Below, piece after piece: positions 50,006 to 59,522 of a stretch of DNA of 64,000 nt. Position numbers and translations under genes: made by a program. Each line of letters starts with the position of its first letter. Within the stretch, counting starts at the first letter, position 1. The DNA comes from Heterocephalus glaber. Lineage: Eukaryota; Chordata; Mammalia; Rodentia; Bathyergidae. Below the pieces are notes generated by a model. The model was not told the origin of the DNA, ran no database searches, and saw only the letters and a list, made by a program, of their open reading frames with translations. The DNA lies in assembly GCF_000247695.1 (NCBI RefSeq), contig NW_004624781.1, forward strand, positions 7,179,521-7,243,520, written 5' to 3'.

Positions 50006-50468
50006 GATTTTATTTTTTTTAGAACAGTTTTAATTGTATAGAAAAGTTGTGAAGATAGTTCAGTGTTTCCAGTCAGCCTAGGGTTCTTTTGCTCAATTCA
50101 GATGGAAATCGTGAATCACAAAGTGCAGCTCTGCTACCAGTCTTGGTAATTGTGGGAGCCAGAGAGAAGCTGCTGGTCTCTGACACTGCTGACTGCTGCC
50201 TTTTAGAGCTCTTCAGAGTTAATAGTGTTTGTCAGTCTTTCCTTGGGAAAGACCACTCTGTCCACACTACTCACAATAAAAATCCTAAATAGGTTTACAG
50301 GCCTTTTAGTTTAGTGAGTTTCTTGTAACAGAGCCTGTACTGCAGCACACAGGGATCGGTACACAGGATGGAGCCCTGGAATAAAACCTGAGAAGTGGCT
50401 AGAGAGCGCTGCTTAGATAGTGGCTGCAGGCCTGTTTCAGGAAGGGCAGGGCTGAAAGCTTGCTATGA

Positions 50469-50866
50469 ATGTTGATGTCTTAGTTACTTTTCTCTCCTTG
50501 CTGAGACAAAATACCTGACACCCAAAGTTAAAGGGGGAAAGGTTTATTTGGGTTACAGTTCATAGAGGTTTCAGTCTATAATTGGCTGGCTCCAAGGCAG
50601 GGTGGCAGAGGAACAACAGTTCATGGTGGTGGAAGACAGTAAAAGCAACAAGGGGCCTTAAAAGTGTCTTTCTGCCCCTTTTATCCCATCCAGACTACTG
50701 GGATTAGGGCAATACCAAACCAATCACTCACGTGTAGTGGTTTAGTAATCACATACCCTTAATCCCAGCATCACACACTCTAGATTCAGCCACCTCTGAA
50801 AAAGTAAGCCCTACCTCATCCACATGAGGCTTTAGGGGGGATATCTAAACATAAGTCATAACTGTT
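50469..50866 (+). mobile_element. MaLR (ORR1/MT-like) solo LTR
   Basis: CTTAGTTACTTTTCTCTCCT, TGAGACAAAATACCTGACAC, GGTTTATTTGGGTTACAGTT, CAGAGG-like ATAGAGGTTTCAGTC, a CCTTTTATCCCATCC stretch and TCTAAACATAAGTCATAAC at the end follow the rodent MaLR LTR layout. Confidence 0.75.
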
Positions 50867-51488
50867 GGGTATGCAAATAAAGGGCCCAGATCCCTCCCTT
50901 CCAGACCTTAGCTGCTCCAGGGTGCCATCTCCCTTCTTCCAAATGGCAACACCACTGGCTGAAGTGGTGGGAGTGAGGGAGGGCACCGTGCTGACTGTCT
51001 GGAGAATGGTGCTTTGATAGCCAGGGAGGACACTAAAGCAGACTGTCCCAGACCATTGTCTGTGTGAGGAGGGAGCAAAGGGAGGCGAGGGACAGGGGCC
51101 TGACAGCCACTGGCCAACCCATATCCTCCCTCCAGCCAGCTCTGGAAAATTAGAGGCAGGCACTTCTCATATCCATCCCACACCCATTCGCCCCTAGGAT
51201 TGAGTGGACCAGTAACAATATATTGTCCAAAATGTCCAGTCTCTAACAACAACAAAAAATTATGAGACATATAAAGAAATAAGAAAGTCTGACATATGCT
51301 GAGAAAAAAATCAGACAACAAAGTTGGCCTGTGAAAATGACCAGATGGCAGATTTAACAGGCAAATCCTTCAACATAGCCATTATAAATAAATTCAAGGA
51401 GCCAAAGGAAACTATAAATAAAGAAAAGGATGGTGTAAGGATAATGTCACACCCAAAATAGAATACAAATGAAGAGATAGAAAATATT

Positions 51489-51588
51489 CTTTGTTTGTTT
51501 CTTTTGTTTTGGTACCAGGGATAAAACTTAGGACCTTGTGCTTTCGAGGTAGGCAGTGGAACCATTGAGCTAAATCCCTGGGCCCTAG
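51489..51588 (-). repeat. ID-like SINE in L1M
   Basis: GGTACCAGGGATAAAACTTA, GGAACCATTGAGCTAAATCC. Confidence 0.9.
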
Positions 51589-51610
51589 AAATTAATTTTT
51601 AATAAAGGAC

Positions 51611-51720
51611 CCAGGCTGGAGATTTAACTCAGTGGTTCTAGTGCCTGCCTCACAAGTGGAAGGACCTGAGTTTGATCCCTGGTACCAAAATAAATAACTA
51701 AATAACTAAATAACTAAATA
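51611..51720 (+). repeat. ID-like SINE with (AACTAAAT)n tail
   Basis: GGCTGGAGATTTAACTCAGT, GATCCCTGGTACC, then AACTAAATAACTAAAT. Flanked by GGACCCA. Confidence 0.9.
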
Positions 51721-51886
51721 GGACCCAATAAAAATGCTAGAATTGAGAAGTACAATCATTGAAATGAACACTAATCTAGATAGTCCTAACAGTAGATATG
51801 AACTGGGACAAGAAAGAATTAGTAAATTTGAAGAGAGATTGATAAGAGATGATGTACAGAAAGAAGAGAAACAAAGAACAGAAAGA

Positions 51887-51975
51887 GGGCCCGGGATTTA
51901 GCTCAGTGGTTCTGGCACCTGCCTCGAAAGCGCAAAGTCCCAAGTTTGATCCTCAGTACCAAAAAAAAAAAAAAA
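51887..51975 (+). repeat. ID-like SINE in L1M
   Basis: Bracketed by AGAACAGAAAGA. GGCCCGGGATTTAGCTCAGT to GATCCTCAGTACC plus A-tail. Confidence 0.93.
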
Positions 51976-52071
51976 AGAACAGAAAGAAGGTAAAATGATG
52001 AAAAACTAACAGCCTCAAAGAAATGTAGGGTAGCATTAAATATAGCAACATATGTGTGATGAAAGTACCAG

Positions 52072-52481
52072 TGTTGTGGGAATCCAGGAGACTGGAGAGA
52101 CCCACAGATGGAAACAGGAGGACTTTATTTCAGGTTTAAAGTGTACAGCACCAGCTCAACAGACTCCTGTCCAAAGGAAGAGTGTTAAAGAGAAGTTCCA
52201 GCTTTTATATATTTTGTCCAAGGGGGTGGTTTTTCTAGTGATGTAGCAAGTGAGTTTACTGGAACAGGACAAAGGCAGACAGTTTTGTGACTTTGCCTTG
52301 AAAGAAGACAGTATCTTATGAATCATATGAGGAGAGAGTGTCATAAACTTTTTTACAGGATATAGTTGTCAATTTTAGCTGTACCAGAATAAGGAGTTAC
52401 AGCTACAGGGAGAGAGGGGCCAGGGGTCGGGGGGCACTGTCCAAGGCTGGAAAGGACTTATTTTTCTTAAGTCCTGCTTCA
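52072..52481 (-). mobile_element. Solo LTR of an endogenous retrovirus, in L1M
   Basis: 410 bases with TG...CA ends, bracketed by CCAG (52068-52071 and 52482-52485). On the - strand it has a TATATAAAAG promoter box (near 52204) and AATAAA (52124-52129), in that order. A 4-bp duplication suggests a gammaretrovirus-like (ERV1) class. No internal coding region is present. Confidence 0.8.
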
Positions 52482-52854
52482 CCAGAGAGAGGAGAGGAAA
52501 AGAGAGCAGAAAAAAAAATTCAAAGAAATAATAGATAAGAAATTCCCAAATTTACCATTAAATAGTCATCTACACTTCCAGGGAGACCTGTGAACCCCAA
52601 GTCAAATAAATGGAAAGAGAGCCACAGCCAGACACATCGTGGTAAAAATACTGAAAGCCAAAGACAAAGAGAAAATCTTGAAGCAGTAAGGGAAAAACAA
52701 CTTGTCTGAAAGTCACCCAATAGAGGTTTACAGCTGACTTGTGGGAAGAAACAATGGAGGACCAAGGGCAGTGGGAGAACATACTTGGAGTGCTCAAAGG
52801 AAAATGCCAAGCACAATTGTAGATCTAGAAAATCCCTCTTGTAGAAATGCAGGT

Positions 52855-52962
52855 TAAGCCATGCATGGTGGCACATGCCTATAATCCCAGCACTCAGGAG
52901 GCTGAAGCAGGGGAATTGGTACATAGTAAGACCTGGAATTTTAAAAAATAAAAAAAGGAATG
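52855..52962 (+). repeat. B1 SINE
   Basis: GCCATGCATGGTGGCACATG, ATAATCCCAGCACTCAGGAG. Confidence 0.85.
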
Positions 52963-53047
52963 AATTTTTTTTGGTACCGAGAATCAAACTCAGAACCTTG
53001 TGCTTGCCAGGCAGGCATGGCACCACTGAGATATATCCCTGGCCCAG
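52963..53047 (-). repeat. ID-like SINE
   Basis: GGTACCGAGAATCAAACTCA, GGCACCACTGAGATATATCC. Confidence 0.88.
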
Positions 53048-53082
53048 AAATGAGTATTTTATGATTAATAAAAATTGAGATC

Positions 53083-53165
53083 TGCTGAGCACAGTGGTAC
53101 ACACTTGTAATCCCAATACTTGGGAAACTAAGGAGGATTGTGAGTTCCTGGCCCACTTGGGCTAT
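53083..53165 (+). repeat. B1 SINE, left part (split by LTR)
   Basis: GCTGAGCACAGTGGTACACA, GTAATCCCAATACTTGGG. Resumes at about 53818-53880 (TTTGAGGACAGACTGAGCTA). Confidence 0.8.
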
Positions 53166-53817
53166 TGTAAGACCGAGGGCCTTACCAAACGCTCCAAGGA
53201 GCTGACTATAGTGAAGCACACCCAGGGATCCCAGTGGTGCCTCCCGAATGCAAGGCCAAGGGCCTTNNNNNNNNNNNNNNNNNNNNNNNNNNNNNNNNNN
53301 NNNNNNNNNNNNNNNNNNNNNNNNNNNNNNNNNNNNNNNNNNNNNNNNNNNNNNNNNNNNNNNNNNNNNNNNNNNNNNNNNNNNNNNNNNNNNNNNNNNN
53401 NNNNNNNNNNNNNNNNNNNNNNNNNNNNNNNNNNNNNNNNNNNNNNNNNNNNNNNNNNNNNNNNNNNNNNNNNNNNNNNNNNNNNNNNNNNNNNNNNNNN
53501 NNNNNNNNNNNNNNNNNNNNNNNNNNNNNNNNNNNNNNNNNNNNNNNNNNNNNNNNNNNNNNNNNNNNNNNNNNNNNNNNNNNNNNNNNNNNNNNNNNNN
53601 NNNNNNNNNNNNNNNNNNNNNNNNNNNNNNNNNNNNCTGTTTACAGATTGTCCTATAGATACTGGGCCCCGGGACATTTGGATTTAGGGCAAACAGATGG
53701 CTGAGTAACCTCGCCCTATTACTGATTGTCCATTGTCCAAAAGCAAACACACTCCAACCATCAAATTTACAACAGAATCTAGGGGAGTAATTAACTTTTG
53801 AATCACACAGTCCCACA
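53166..53817. mobile_element. LTR element in a B1, with assembly gap inside
   Basis: Foreign sequence interrupting a B1 starts TGTAAGACCGAGG and ends AGTCCCACA (TG...CA), bracketed by CTAT (53162-53165 and 53818-53821). The nominal length of 652 includes 370 N. Orientation and promoter signals are hidden. It is most likely a solo LTR with a 4-bp duplication. Confidence 0.65.
53267..53636. other. Assembly gap, 370 N
   Basis: Run of N inside the LTR-like insertion. The real size is unknown, so anything from a solo LTR to a longer provirus could be hidden. Confidence 0.99.
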
Positions 53818-53919
53818 CTATAATAGTGCATTTGAGGACAGACTGAGCTACGGAATGAGACCCTTCCAGAATAAAAACAAAAACAATAAAAACTGAGACC
53901 CATCTTTCAAGAAATACTG

Positions 53920-53998
53920 GACTGAGGATGTAGCTAAGTGGTTAGAGCACTTGCCTAATAGATACCTGGGTTTGATCCCCAATACCTGCAAAAAAAAC
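53920..53998 (+). repeat. Old-type ID SINE
   Basis: GGACTGAGGATGTAGCTAAG, GTTAGAGCACTTGCCTAATA, GATCCCCAATACC. Confidence 0.8.
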
Positions 53999-54166
53999 AC
54001 CAAAAGAAGTTCATCAGGTTGGAATTGAAAGCAAGTGACCTCAGATGATAGTCTGAGCCCACTTAAAAAAGACAAAGTATCAGTAAAGATAATTTTGTAA
54101 TGATAAAAGGCACTATAAATGTGTTTGTGCTCCTTTCTTCTTTTAACTGATTTAAAAAACAAGCCA

Positions 54167-54262
54167 AACGCTGGAGATGTAGCTCAGTGGCACTGCCACC
54201 TGCCTGGCAAGCACAAGGTCCTGAGTTTGATTCCCAGTACTGGAAAAACAAAAACAAAATAA
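54167..54262 (+). repeat. ID-like SINE
   Basis: GCTGGAGATGTAGCTCAGTG, GGCAAGCACAAGGTCCTGAG, GATTCCCAGTACTG. Confidence 0.88.
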
Positions 54263-54264
54263 AA

Positions 54265-54362
54265 AAGCCAGGTACGGTGGTGCACACCTGTAATCCCAGC
54301 ACTCTGGGAGGCTCAGGCAGGAAGGTTGCAAGTTCAAACCCAGCCTGGGGAACCTAGCAACT
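54265..54362 (+). repeat. Dimeric B1+ID SINE, left part (split by LTR)
   Basis: GCCAGGTACGGTGGTGCACA, CTGTAATCCCAGCACTCTGG, AACCCAGCCTGGGGAACC. Continues after the LTR at 54919-55012 (AATGAGACCTCTCTCC, then GGTTCAATCCCCAGTTCTG). Confidence 0.88.
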
Positions 54363-54912
54363 TGTAGGAAACAGGGAAAGGGGACGTTACTAGAACCTTT
54401 GCAGTAAGTCCTAGTCTCCTGCGAGCCATGGCAGCACAAGGCAAATTAATTTATTAGATAAGATAGAAAAATGAGACAGAGAAGAAGCTGAGCTTTTGGG
54501 CCTGATCAATGCTGCTCTGGGCTGGAAAGACAAACCCTCCCCCCGCCTCCCACACACACCTTTATTCAGTCCATCAGGAGAAACAAAAGTAACAGGTGAC
54601 TCAGGGCAGATAGTTCAGTACCTAGTAACAAATGTAAAAGGTGACTCAGAGCAGTGGCATGAAAATCCTAGAACACTGAGGAACTATTCAGATGAAGATT
54701 TTGTTCCTCCCCAGGATGTCTTCAGTGGTGTAATCCTGCCCTGGAGCATCACAGCATGGCCCAACCCTTGAGGTCTTAGCTTTGTCCAGAGGTGAAACTG
54801 GAGTTACGTCTTGACTTACTGTACCTGCCCTGTTGGCAGGAAAGCTAGGCCCTAATCATGATTTAATTGTGAAATGATTTTTGCCCAAAATTATGTAGAC
54901 TTGTTCCTGACA
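54363..54912 (-). mobile_element. Solo LTR of an endogenous retrovirus, in a SINE
   Basis: 550 bases with ends TGTAGGAAAC and GTTCCTGACA (imperfect inverted repeats), bracketed by perfect 6-bp GCAACT (54357-54362 and 54913-54918). Removing it restores the B1 text CTAGCAACTTAATGAGACC. AATAAA lies on the - strand at 54561-54566. A 6-bp duplication fits betaretrovirus-like class II (ERVK/IAP-type). Confidence 0.85.
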
Positions 54913-55119
54913 GCAACTTAATGAGACCTCTCTCCAAAAAAAAAAAAAAAAAAAGTGGGTTGAAGATGCTTCTCAGTGTGAAGGTTCAATCCCCAGTTCT
55001 GCAAAAGCAAAAGCAAAAACCCAGAACTGTATAAACTAATACAATATAGAGGAGGCTGAGCTTAGTGTGTAAAACATGCTTAGAATGCATGAGGCCATGG
55101 ATTAAAAAATAATAAATTG

Positions 55120-55206
55120 GGGCCGGGGATTTAGCTCAGTGGTTCTGGCACATGCCTTGCAAGCTCCAGGTCCTGAGTTCGATCCCCGGTACCAAAATAA
55201 ATAAAT
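55120..55206 (+). repeat. ID-like SINE
   Basis: GGGGCCGGGGATTTAGCTCA, GAGTTCGATCCCCGGTACC, AAATAAAT tail. Close to the consensus, so young. Confidence 0.93.
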
Positions 55207-55509
55207 TTTAAAAAATAAATTTAATCCACAATAATTGATAAAGTATTTATTAAATACTAAATAATAAAGTATTGTAGAGCCTATAACATAGAAATATATT
55301 TGCCAGTAACAGCATAAAGGCAGTGTATAGGAGCCAAGCTGTATCGAGCTAAAGAAATGTCTCCAGGTGGTAACTCATATTCATAAGAATAAATTAAAAA
55401 TTCCAGAAATGATAAATAAGATGAATGTAATGAAATGGTAAATATACTGCTCCCCTTCCCTAGTTCCATAAAAAGACATAAACTTCTATGAAGTAATAAT
55501 AGCCATGTG

Positions 55510-55614
55510 TTGGGCCAGGGATGTAGCTCAGTGGCGCCCGCACCTACCTGGCAAACGCAAGGTCCTGAGTTTGATCCCTAGTTCCATAAAAAAAAAACCA
55601 AAACAAAAAACTAG
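55510..55614 (+). repeat. ID-like SINE
   Basis: GGGCCAGGGATGTAGCTCAG, GGCAAACGCAAGGTCCTGAG, GATCCCTAGTTCC. Confidence 0.88.
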
Positions 55615-55616
55615 TA

Positions 55617-56330
55617 TGATAGAGAGATGAGCCAGGCAAAAATATTATAGGCAGTCAGATGAGAAGGCCAGGGCAAAGGTGAAACAAACCACAGCACCAC
55701 CTCAATTAGATTTCCTGGCTGTATGCATAGAAAGGGACAGGCCACCCGAAGCCAAGGGGATTTGCAGGAAGGTTATTGGGGGCTCTTGGTATTGTAGACA
55801 GCTAAGTTAGTTATAGATATTACAGCTGGCTGTACAGGGCTGGGCCTTTAGCAGAGGACAGTTGCGGCCCAAGGCATATTCACTGAAGGCCAGAATTGTA
55901 AAAGGAGAGAAACTACACACCCTTGTCCTTCCCCTGGGGATAAATAGCAGTGATTGATGTTCTAAATAGGTATCATTCACCTGGGTGGGGGGTCAGGGTT
56001 TTAACCCAGCCTCTCCAGGAAATATCCCTGATCCCCAGCCTTACTGAAAATCCTTGTACGCTTGCTACTGACTTGCTTCCCAGTTGGACCACCATTACCT
56101 GAGTGACTATACTTGTAACCTTGTTGGACGTTCATGGCTGTGGCCCACGTTGTACCCACGTGAGTTTCACCCCATAAAACTTCTCTGTAAAGTGGGGTCT
56201 TTGGCCACCCGCTTGGGACCCCTCCTCCCCTCAGGAGCTTTCTTATCAATAAATATCTTCCTACTTTTAACCTCCATCTTCCTAGCACTCATTCCTGGAT
56301 TTCTAGAGAACAAGAACTCATATCATTACA
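55617..56330 (+). mobile_element. Probable solo LTR, gammaretrovirus-like
   Basis: Starts TGATAG after a SINE tail and ends near CATATCATTACA. It contains CCCATAAAACTTC (promoter box, 56171), GGGGTCTTTGGCCACCCGC, and AATAAA at 56248-56253 before CTTCCTAC, the R/U5 layout of gammaretrovirus-like LTRs. No target duplication found and no coding region. Confidence 0.65.
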
Positions 56331-56581
56331 GTTAACAGGTTGGGAGATACAACATTTCATATTTCACCTTTCCCTCAACCCTAGCACTGTGTTATTGATA
56401 ACACTCGGAGATGCAATCTGTATACCAATATTACTACAAAAGGTGGGAGGGAATAGACCTATAGGCGTCACACTTACATTTTACTGGAACCAAGTTAGTG
56501 TAAATCTGAGGCTATGAAAAATTAAGATGTTTATGGTTAGCCCTTGGGCAATCCCTAAGAAAATGTATTTAAAAATTGTTT

Positions 56582-56668
56582 GGGGCCGGGGATTTAGCTC
56601 AGTGGTTCCGCTGCCTGCCTCGCAAGAGGAAGGACCCGAGTTTGATCCCCGGTACCAAAAAAAAAAAT
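56582..56668 (+). repeat. ID-like SINE
   Basis: GGGGCCGGGGATTTAGCTCA, CGCAAGAGGAAGGACCCGAG, GATCCCCGGTACC. Near-consensus. Confidence 0.93.
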
Positions 56669-56671
56669 TTG

Positions 56672-56862
56672 TTACAGGCACACACCTGTAACTCCTAGCC
56701 ATTCATGAGGGAGGCCAAGGCAGGACTATAAGTTTGAGGCCAGCCTGGGCAACTCAGTGAGACCTTGTCTCAAAACAGAAAACACTGTAAGAGCTGGGGA
56801 TATACCTCTGTGTTAGAGGGGCCTTGAATTCAACCCGCAGCACCACACGCATGCACACATAC
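56672..56862 (+). repeat. Dimeric B1+ID SINE
   Basis: GGCACACACCTGTAACTCCT, GACCTTGTCTCAAAACAG, then GAGCTGGGGATATACCTCTG and CAACCCGCAGCACC. Confidence 0.82.
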
Positions 56863-56869
56863 ACAGTAT

Positions 56870-56948
56870 TAGGACTGAGAGTGCGGTCTGATGATAGAGC
56901 CCTTGCTCAGCATGCAGCGGGCCCCTGCATTCAATCCCCATTACTGGG
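56870..56948 (+). repeat. Old-type ID SINE
   Basis: GACTGAGAGTGCGGTCTGAT, CTTGCTCAGCATGCAGCGGG, TCAATCCCCATTAC. Confidence 0.7.
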
Positions 56949-56990
56949 AGTGGGGTGAGATAAAATTGGACCTCTCAAAATGTTGGAACT

Positions 56991-57077
56991 TGGGCTGGGG
57001 ATTTAGTTCAGTGGTTACCCCACCCGCTTTGCAAGCACAAGAACCCGAGTTCAATCCCCGGTACCAAAAAAAAAAAA
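56991..57077 (+). repeat. ID-like SINE
   Basis: Bracketed by GTTGGAACT. GGGCTGGGGATTTAGTTCAG to CAATCCCCGGTACC plus A-tail. Confidence 0.93.
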
Positions 57078-57559
57078 GTTGGAACTCATGCCTCAAATGA
57101 CACTATCAAAAAATGCAAAGATGAGTGAGGCTCAGGGATTGATCCCAGCACTTCAAAGAAGAAAAGGGGACGGGCAAACAGTGACAGGGATGCAGATCCC
57201 TGGTTGCTCCAGAGCCTGAGGATTGGATTGTCAGAGGCCTTCCATGTCCTGTGACATGGGGATTGTCACTCTGACCCTCGTCTCTGGTGTGAGGTTATTC
57301 TTGGTCTGGAAATTCAGTATCCTGTGCTTAATTTCCGAGTGACCTCTAACGGGATCCTGGGTAAGGAGAAGGGACCCAAGTGCCCCTTTCTCCCTGGCTT
57401 GCTCCCTGCACTCCTCTGCCCCTTGTCTCTGCTTGTCTCCCCAGGGTCTGTGTCAAGAACGCCTCTTGAGGAGGATCTTGGGGCAGCTGAGGCCAGATAC
57501 TTAAGCAGTTCAGAGAATTCTGGAGGCTAAAGGACAGAGTTAGACCCCTTCACCCCCCA

Positions 57560-57640
57560 TCCTGGTGCTGGGGCTTGAACCCATGACCTTGATCATGGTA
57601 GCTGCAAGGCAAATGCTCTACTCCTGAGCTCTACTCACAG
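57560..57640 (-). repeat. Old-type ID SINE
   Basis: GGTGCTGGGGCTTGAACCCA, GGCAAATGCTCTACTCCTGA. Confidence 0.78.
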
Positions 57641-57649
57641 AGTAAGTGT

Positions 57650-57800
57650 TTTTCTTTTTTGATTTAGGTAAGGCCTCGCTACTATGTAGTTCAGGCTGAC
57701 CTTGAAGTCACTAGCCCAGGCTGGTCTAGAACTCGTGGTGATCCTCACCCCAGCCTCCCAGCTGCTGGGATTACAGGCGTGCCCCACCTCCCCGGCTAGA
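57650..57800 (-). repeat. B1 SINE upstream of PARP16
   Basis: GCTACTATGTAGTTCAGGCT, CCCAGCCTCCCAGCTGCTGG, ATTACAGGCGTGCCCCACC. Confidence 0.88.
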
Positions 57801-57989
57801 GTAAGGTCTTTTGGTTTGGCTCTGGTATCTCGAGCAAGCATCACACCACTCCGAGCCTCAGAGCCTGTTTCCCCGGGTGTTCATGGATCTTTCCGAGCAG
57901 CCAGTGCAGAAGCTTCGACAGGAAGACAGCACGTGGTAGCAACACCCCAAGGGAGGCTTAGGCCATTGCTGGGCAGGGCCAAAGGCAGG

Positions 57990-58620
57990 CCAGGGTGGGG
58001 TCGAGAGGGTGCCCGGCCCTCTCCACTGTGGCTGCCACCAGGACGGGTGGCTACTGCCAGGGCTGGCACTGGGTGGGCGGAGCGCAGGCGGCCGGCCCGG
58101 CCAGGTTTGGGGGATTGGACGGAAGGCGGGGCAGGAAGGCTCCAGCGGACCCGTCCGCGTGGTCCTTGTCCCCAGCGCCCTGCAGAGGACACGTGCGGCG
58201 GCTTGTCCCGCCGTTGTCACCGCAGCTCCCGTCGTAGCCCCTCCTCCGACCCAGGACCCCCGCCCCCTTATCCCCAGGCCCATTGCCAGCCGGCTGAGTC
58301 CGCTCCGCCTGCTCACCGCTGTCGTCTCTGTGTCGCCCCCTCCAGGCCTGCTGCTCCCCGGGCCTGCGATTCCCGCCCCGACCCCGACCTCGCCCTCGCC
58401 AGGGAGATGCAGCCCTCAGGCCGGACGGCTGCCCAGGAGGCCACGGGCCGCGACGTGCTGGCCGCCGACCTGCGCTGCAGTCTCTTTGCCGCCGCGCTGC
58501 GCAGCTACAAGCGCGACTCGATGCTGCGGCCCTTCCCTGCCGCCTACGCCCGCGGCGACTGCAAGGACTTCGAGGCCCTGGTGAGTCTGCCCCGTGGCCC
58601 CGGCCGACCCTAAGTCCCGG
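57990..58620 (+). promoter_or_regulatory. PARP16: PARP16 CpG-island promoter and 5' UTR
   Basis: GC-rich, CpG-dense block with no TATA box. It contains GC-box-like sequences such as GGGTGGGCGGAGC near 58074 and ends just after the first coding exon. A housekeeping-type dispersed transcription start is expected somewhere in 58150-58400; the exact site cannot be seen. Confidence 0.8.
58407..58580 (+). CDS. PARP16: PARP16 first coding exon
   Basis: Start of PARP16 (ARTD15), a tail-anchored endoplasmic-reticulum mono-ADP-ribosyltransferase that modifies the stress sensors PERK and IRE1 in the unfolded protein response. The exon encodes 58 residues starting [16 protein letters not shown] and ending [11 protein letters not shown], then splices at GTGAGT (58581), phase 0. 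It closely matches the N-terminus of the human enzyme as I remember it, including [14 protein letters not shown] and RPFPA. This part belongs to the N-terminal helical domain; the catalytic ART fold and C-terminal membrane anchor are in later exons beyond the window. I see no second exon up to 64000. The start has G at -3 and sits inside a CpG island. The same frame stays open upstream for 235 codons, but no conserved extension is known. Confidence 0.93.
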
Positions 58621-58871
58621 GCCAGGTAGCTGGGGAACTACTGGTGTTGGCAAACACGCCAAGCCCCGGATCTTCCATCCCCAGCCTGGCTTCCGAGAGG
58701 GTTCCTACCAGCTAAGAATTTAACTCCTCTAACAGCCTAGTGTTGATACACTCACTTCACCTGTGTGTGGCGGCTTCCTGTGTCAATGACGGGTGACTCT
58801 TAGGAGTGAAGTGACGAATTTAATAGTCGGATCGTCCTCCACAAAAATTTCAAGCTGGAAAAAAAAATTTC

Positions 58872-59020
58872 TAGCCAGGAGTGGTGACACACATCTGTAA
58901 TCCTAGCACTTAGGAAGCTGAGGCAGGAGGATCCCAGTGATTTTTCAGGCAGCCTGGGCTAAACATTGAGTTCAAGGCCAGCCTGAACTACATAACTCTG
59001 TCTCAAAACCAAACAAAATT
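58872..59020 (+). repeat. B1 SINE
   Basis: AGCCAGGAGTGGTGACACAC, CTGTAATCCTAGCACTTAGG, CCAGCCTGAACTACATAAC. Confidence 0.9.
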
Positions 59021-59236
59021 TCAGTCATGACCAGTGATGGGGTGTTGATCTGAACTAGCTATTTGCCTAGACAGGAAGTTATCTAGGCCTTCACAAATAA
59101 TGGGACACCAAAAGTCACTAAAGCATCCAGACTTTGACCTTAAGATGAGGTAACATGTGGTCAGTACTTTTATAAACTATAACACACAGCAGGCATGTGA
59201 CCCGCTACTTCTCTGCTGATTCACAAGACTTTTAAT

Positions 59237-59319
59237 TTCTTTTTTGGTACAGGGGATTGAACTTGGGACCTTTCACTTTTGAGGCAGGTGGTAGAACCAC
59301 TGAGCTAGATCCCCAGCCA
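59237..59319 (-). repeat. ID-like SINE
   Basis: Bracketed by ACTTTTAAT. GGTACAGGGGATTGAACTTG to CTGAGCTAGATCCCCAG. Confidence 0.92.
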
Positions 59320-59451
59320 ACTTTTAATATCTTATAGAGTTCATGTTAGGGTCAGCCTTCCAGATCTCAGTTACCTTTGTCATCCAAATCTTTGAGATTA
59401 CCTAGAAAAAATATAATTTACCAAAACTGATCGAATTAAGTAGAACATCAA

Positions 59452-59522
59452 GGGTCAGGGACATAGCTCAGTGGTTCCTGTGCCTGCCTGGCAAGCACAA
59501 GGTCCTGAATACAAAAAAAAAA
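59452..59522 (+). repeat. ID-like SINE lacking its 3' body end
   Basis: Bracketed by AGAACATCAA. GGGTCAGGGACATAGCTCAG to GGTCCTGAATAC and then A-tail, so the GATCCCCGGTACC segment is missing. Confidence 0.85.

Larger units (their letters stand above)
51250..52860 (+). mobile_element. Old L1M element, heavily interrupted
   Basis: AGCCACAGCCAGACACATCG, TACTGAAAGCCAAAGACAAA, GAGAAAATCTTGAAGCAGTA and AATGGAGGACCAAGGGCAGT are an ancient L1 5'/ORF1-side region on the + strand. Three SINEs and one solo LTR (52072-52481) have landed in it. Confidence 0.7.
29576..57980. other. Intergenic region IGDCC3-PARP16
   Basis: Apart from the two U5 copies I find no gene. Stretches without gene or recognised repeat include 30490-31290, 32160-32870, 33050-34110, 34970-35910, 37030-37630, 39820-40130, 41720-42100, 45840-46210, 46930-47300 and 50010-50460. 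The GC-rich segment 50880-51240 is unique-looking sequence of unknown role. Confidence 0.6.

Noticed and set aside
50880..51240. GC-rich unique block with - strand open frames as an exon cluster
   Set aside because: No splice-bounded conserved reading frame or recognisable protein similarity; left as unexplained intergenic sequence.
57702..58613. 303-residue protein as the true PARP16 N-terminus
   Set aside because: It begins with translated B1 sequence. The known protein starts at the MQPSG methionine, so the extension is kept only as a finding.
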